A DNA stretch of 64,000 nt from Medicago truncatula (Eukaryota; Streptophyta; Magnoliopsida; Fabales; Fabaceae), in NCBI RefSeq assembly GCF_003473485.1, contig NC_053046.1:9868001-9932000 (forward strand), read 5' to 3'. A program made the translations under genes and the position numbers. Position 1 is the stretch's first letter. Each line of letters opens with the position of its first letter. Below, one piece after another: positions 58,867 through 64,000 of this stretch. The notes below the pieces were generated by a model. That model was not told the origin of the DNA. It saw only the letters and a program-made list of their open reading frames with translations, and made no database searches.

Positions 58867-61555
58867 TTAAGATAATAGCCAGAGCAGAAATGTTGACCAA
58901 GAAGTGAGAGCTATGGCTGCAGCACTATATGTCCACAACAGAATAACTGAACACTCTTCATTTCCTACATCAAACAGCTGAGCCATTGTACCTGCATAAT
59001 ATATATCATTAAATTTTAGTTAGGAAAAACAATAATATAGAGTTTAATTTTTGATACATAAAAGTTCTTACACTGTCACTAAATCATGAACAGTTAAATG
59101 AGTGTTTATAAAAGTAGTTATGATAAAAGTCAGACGCTTTTAATGATCTGACCGTTATGATTGATTAACGGTGTATACGTAATCTTTATAGTGGTGAATA
59201 TGAACTAAATCCTATAACATATCCATGACTAATGAAATAAAAAGTAATGTACTTATATTAAAACAACATACATGCATGCATGGAATCTAATCACTTACTA
59301 ATGTTCATTGCTGGTGGCATTGCATACTGCATCACCAAAGTGTACTGAAACAAAGGATCCACTGGGAGAATGCCGAAACTCGCCACGGCTTTCACAATAA
59401 ACAATCCAATAACAGGTAGTACGAAAAGCCTAGTTATAATGATGCTGATCAGTGTCAATGGTTTTACACTTGATGATTTCAACCCTGCAGTGAGGTTACC
59501 ACCTAGTAAAAGGGTGATGCAGGGAATTGTTCCATTCCTGGAAAGAGTTGAGTTTAAACAAATATTGTTTTGGTTAGAAAAAAAGTAGACACTTTAAGGA
59601 CTATTTTGTATTTAAGATTGAAGGTACATACCCAAGTAATTCAAGAGTGTCTTGGATAACACTAAATGGAGCATTGTCACCGATTATTAGGTTTCTTAAC
59701 CATGCAACCGCGCCGAAGAGGAAACCGAAAAACTGATCATGGAATATGGAGGAATATGTGATGTAAGTGTCAAATTTGAAACAAATGTAACAAAGTATAA
59801 GAAAAAAAGCAAGAAAAATGAAACTAACTGTAGCAATTGCTGGTGGTGACATTAGTTCTGCTAGAAGATGACTTAGAACTTCTATCATTCTATTGAAAAA
59901 TGATTGTTTCTCCTTCTTCAATACAATTGACTGATCTTGTTCATCAATCTGAAAATTCAGATCAACATTCATTACATAATAATCTGATATTAGTTAAGGA
60001 CATTTCAAAAATTTCACCATCTGAAATAAGAGTTAAAGGAGTTGAAGAACCCGAATTCAAACCTTGATAAATGAGAAAATACTAACATAACAACTAATAT
60101 ACCAATATTTTACTATCGAAAAAAAGTTTAGACATAATCTAGATCAAGAGGTCTTACAATTTGACTTTCAGAGTCTTCAATATAACTCGATGGTGACACT
60201 TCAATCGCTGTATTTTCATTGTCTTTTCCCTTTAGAAGGGGAGTATCTGCATTACCATCAAGATCTTTGTTTGGTGCCTTTAGGATCTCAGCAGCCTCAA
60301 GTGCCTTAAATTTCAATGATCTGCTTTTTATAGTTTGATAAGTATAGGTCCATATGAAGATACCACCAAGCTACAATTGAAGCAAAATGTGAGGATTTAA
60401 TTCGTATAAACCGTCAGTGTAAAGAAGTTTTACTTTGGCAATCAATTATGACTGTAATATCATTAAAAACGTTTGACTTTAAACATAACCAACTTTAAAG
60501 TAACATATTGATCGACTGTGATTTGTTAACATTGTAAACTAGTTTTACACTGATGATGTATCAAATTTAAACTCTAAGTATGAATAGGATGATGATGCCT
60601 TACTGCCATAGAGAAAGATGCATACGAGAGTGCATTACTGTGGCAAACATCGCGTGCACCAAACGGACCTCCTTTCTCATTACATATTGCTGGGATAATT
60701 ACAATAGGTAGGTTACCCATGTTTCCTGATTAATTAAAGAGTAATTCATGAAAATCAGATAATTTTAGATGAAGTTTTTCATAATATATCAACTAACTTT
60801 GATTTGATGGTATGATATATACCTGATGAACATGAAGCAATAATAAGACCTTCCACTTTCAAATTAGGCCTTAGTAATTTTACCAATATCCATCCTAAAA
60901 TCCCTCCAATCAAGAAGGTGAGTCCAACATTAACAGGCATAAACCACCTGTATTAAATGAACATAACCAACATTAAAGTATGATCTATTAGATATTGTTG
61001 ACAAAGACAGCAAAATCAGAGTTAGTTTCTGACAATAGTGGAAAATGAAAAGTGACATGTACCATGATATCATATCTTCAAGCGAAACACTCTTTGCAAA
61101 ACTTGCAAACACGAGTGAAGGAGTGAATACAATGAACACAACCTACAAAACAAGAAAACCAAAAACCAAACCAAAAAGTCACTACTTTTCAATTCGTATC
61201 TCATTTGAATTCCACACAGTAAATGCGCGTGACACATTTATTGATCTTGGCCGTCAAATCTCAAATCAATGGCCGACCATTAGCATCATGCTACAAAATT
61301 AGTCCTGTTAAATCTGTTCTTTCACATTGAACATGTGTTATGTTATGTACGTATATAAGCTTTACCCTATATTTATTTAAATTGATTAATATATTTAATC
61401 TAGCTTGAATCCGTTACCTTGTTCAAGGATTTCCTAAAATCTGGTGAAAGAAGATTGTTGAAATACTGAGTAGCCATGAAAGCTCCCAATGCACTAATAA
61501 GTAGGACTTGAATAACTGGCATGGAAGCCACTTCCAAAAGTTGTAGAAAACCCAT
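58867..61555 (-). CDS. PILS copy D, PIN-LIKES auxin carrier
   Basis: Exons on the minus strand: 61418-61555, 61063-61142, 60823-60947, 60604-60725, 60158-60370, 59829-59948, 59632-59732, 59299-59537 and 58867-58991. The sum is 1263 bp, 420 residues plus TAA. The stop comes one codon earlier than in B and C (WLLS then TAA instead of WLLSY), so one terminal tyrosine is lost. Exon 6 reads IDEQDQSIVLKKEKQSFF without a stop. The N-terminus reads [16 protein letters not shown]. The predicted topology and role are as for the other copies. It shares MITE insertions in introns 4 and 8 with pseudogene A, which it most resembles. Confidence 0.9.
60411..60556. repeat. MITE in intron 4 of PILS copy D
   Basis: The ends CCGTCAGTGTAAAGAAGTTT and GTAAACTAGTTTTACACTGA are imperfect inverted repeats. 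It is the same insertion as at 16345-16488 in copy A. Confidence 0.65.
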
Positions 61556-62323
61556 CTTTGATTTTGATTTTCTTCTTATGCTTCAAATGAACTCTAAAAA
61601 TTCAATTTATTTCTGCAATCTGAGAGAGATGAATCATTAGCAAACCAATGATTATATACTGTGATGAATGTTGAAATAGGGTACGTGACCAATCAATGAC
61701 TAAGACTATCCCCAACACACACGTTTCCATAAATTTGGTAGCAATGTGACATCGTAACCCAACCCATGTGTATGATCCTCTCCAAAAAAAACAAAAAAAA
61801 CATGTGTATGATTGTTTAAAATGAAAGTAAGTGCATATTCCTACGTAATATTAAATTAAAATCAATACGACATTGGTGAACCGTGAATGACAGCATGGAA
61901 ATCAAATTATTGGTTCAGTGACAGTATATCCTACCCAGATCTCTATGATGTCAGAGATTGCCAATCAAATCTTAATCAATTGTAAAAATTCTTCAAACAC
62001 CGAAAAAAACAATTTCAATTGCAAGTTGTAAATGTGCTCTGTTAAAATAAACAAAAAAACTATATAAGTGATTTTATATGTTGACAATTGATTTATTATT
62101 TATTTATTTAAAAATAAACCCAAAGTCACGTTAAAGCTAGTAATATAGTCTAATTTCTTAGATAAAAAAAATATATCCTTAGCTTTATTTTTCAAAGCTA
62201 ATTACCCACCTTCACTAAAGATTTTGTAATAATTGATTGCTCATTATTAAATTAATCATTGAACAAATCTGAAACAAAAATAGTTGAACAATGTTATATT
62301 ATCATTTATCACGTTACCAAAAA
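61556..62323. promoter_or_regulatory. Upstream region of PILS copy D
   Basis: Near the gene it matches the upstream region of copy A in inverse orientation (CATGTGTATGATCCTCTCC). Further out it matches those of B and C (AAACCCAAAGTCACG). No gene is seen. Confidence 0.55.
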
Positions 62324-62734
62324 GGAAACTTCTATGGTACACTCACAAAATGAGGTGTACCGATACTCCTTCTTTTTAATTCTATAAATGAACGATCATT
62401 TTTTATGTAGTAAATAGCTATTTGTTAATATTTATATTTTATAGAACACCATTTCATAAGAAAAAACATAATTTAATTGTTTATAAGAATCATAGTAACT
62501 TTTTTTACATATTATCGTAAAAAATAATGAATGTTCTCAATTATGAGTGATAAAAATTTAAAAAAATAAAAAATTATTTCTTGTTGACACTTTTGATGAA
62601 TAAGATTTAGTTATTATAATAAATGATAAAAAAAAATATATATTTTTCTTTAAAAAACAACTCATTTAACTATGAATTTAAAGAGTGAGTGTACCGGTAC
62701 ACTCAAATATAGTGGGTGTACCATAGAATTTGCC
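62324..62734. repeat. MITE with GGTACAC inverted ends
   Basis: Left ACTTCTATGGTACACTCAC and GGTGTACCGATACTC are matched inversely by right GAGTGTACCGGTACACTC and GTGGGTGTACCATAGAATTT. The interior is very AT-rich. Confidence 0.75.
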
Positions 62735-63593
62735 TATCAAAGAACTAGAATTCCGAAAATATAGAGGGAAAAGGGATAAGCTTTGAGTAGAGTGATTATT
62801 ATTCCACAGTCCACATGAATCATGAATGATCACACTTCCCCCAAACTGAAAGCTTTATTCCATCAGTTAAGTCCTTTTGTCGAAAAAACTTAATTATTAT
62901 TATTAGATAGATAGATTGATTGTTTGTTTAAGGATATTATATTGATCGATTGAGAATGTTTTGTTATACGACAAAGGGATAAAGTATAAACTTATGTGTC
63001 ACGTGACGTGTGGTTACTATTTAATTCAAGGAAAATCCTAATGAACGAACGTCCTTGATACGTGTTTTAAATAACTTAAATGATAAATTTTTGTGAAAAT
63101 ATCTATATTCATTGTATCAGAATGTTTAAAGAGTTTTAGGGGAAATATTTTTGATTATAATGATTTTTTTTTTTGGTCGCTTGCAGATTTGTTGAGAATC
63201 AGGATCATTTGTTCTTTTTTTGAGCTTTTAATGGTCGGAATGGTTACGCATATCATAGATTCTTCAACGTTCCTTATTTGAGCATTTTCTTTAGTTTTGA
63301 GGGTTTTTCCAACAAGTCTAGTTTGTTTTTAATATTATTTGAAGTTCAACTCTTTTTACTATTTGAAAGGAATGGTTATATTTGGATTCTCAAATTCTCT
63401 TTTGATAGAGAATATCTACCGAAGTTGTTACTAGGTTGAGTTAGGACAATGTCGTTCTTTTTAAGACATTTTGTGGCACTGTTCAAAATTGTGCGGGGCA
63501 GACTACCAATCACGCCGCTCTAAGATAAAACAAGTTCAACTACAATTGTGCGGTTAATTACTGCACTGTAGAAAACCGTTCAAAAGACACATT
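62735..63593. other. Intergenic, no gene seen
   Basis: Partly shared with the far-upstream regions of copies B and C (CACAGTCCACATGAATCA). No coding region supported. Confidence 0.5.
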
Positions 63594-63776
63594 AAATATG
63601 GTACTAAGACCACTCTTTTAATACTGAAATCAATATGGTATTGTGACAACTTTATATGGTGCTAAGACCACTCAAATATGATGTTACCACCATTCTAATT
63701 TTTAACTTCTCCAAATATGATATTATGACCACTCAAATATGATGTTACTTTTATTCTAACGTCGAACTTCTCCAAG
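63594..63776. repeat. Imperfect tandem repeat
   Basis: AAATATGATGTTAC followed by a CTTCTCC-ending block occurs twice (about 63667-63715 and 63736-63775). GACCACTC with ATATG motifs recurs at about 63608, 63669 and 63728. Confidence 0.6.
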
Positions 63777-64000
63777 AATTGAAGAAGAATATATTTTTTT
63801 AAGATCATTATAATTATACCGGAAAAGAGACTATGATTATAAATATTATTTATTCTGAAGAGACATAAATAATTGAAGGGACTATTTGATCTTTCTCCAA
63901 AATCCAAATACAATTGATTAGTTTGCAACTATGAGGCAAGTCAACTAAGTGTCATGTTTTGTTAGAATATAGAGAATTCATTTCATTATTTATTGTTTCT

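Overview
The window looks like nuclear DNA of a legume, most likely Medicago or a close relative. It is AT-rich, has spliced plant genes with GT-AG introns, and is dense in Copia, LINE, SINE, CACTA, hAT and MITE remnants. The species is an inference from gene content and repeat style; no sequence search was possible.

Left part (1-14 kb). A Copia-type gag/protease ORF runs off the left edge. Next comes a broken XA21/EFR-like (LRR-XII) receptor kinase, split by a 5'-truncated LINE and flanked by an old Copia relic. Two apparently functional genes follow. One is an intronless PHD-finger/GNAT acetyltransferase of the IDM1-like type (5.6-6.9 kb, +). The other is a six-exon IRE1 ER-stress sensor kinase/RNase (7.8-14.0 kb, -), whose exons join to exactly 905 codons including the stop. 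Its introns carry MITEs and a SINE.

Middle and right (15-62 kb). The backbone is an array of PILS (PIN-LIKES) auxin-carrier genes: copy A (+, 15.4-18.0 kb, broken), fragment E (-, 19.4-19.8 kb), copy B (-, 23.1-31.2 kb, intact CDS), copy C (-, 48.6-51.3 kb, intact) and copy D (-, 58.9-61.6 kb, intact). Every full copy has a decayed histone H3 fragment downstream of its 3' end, so the duplicated unit was PILS plus a convergent H3. A and D form one sister pair and B and C another. Copy B holds a young full-length Copia element in intron 4, with two 639-bp LTRs that I read as differing at one base and a 5-bp target duplication.

Between B and C lie a LINE ORF1 relic, an H3.3-like stub, two PICKLE (CHD3) derived fragments (one at 20 kb, one at 36 kb), a 3.4-kb near-palindrome carrying two inverted RING-H2 exons (36.36-39.78 kb), a LINE RNase H relic split by a non-autonomous hAT element, CACTA termini, and a small secreted-protein gene (45 kb). 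Likely working genes are PHD-GNAT, IRE1, PILS-B, -C and -D, and the small secreted protein. The rest is transposon debris and pseudogenes. No CRISPR, rRNA or genuine tRNA was seen.
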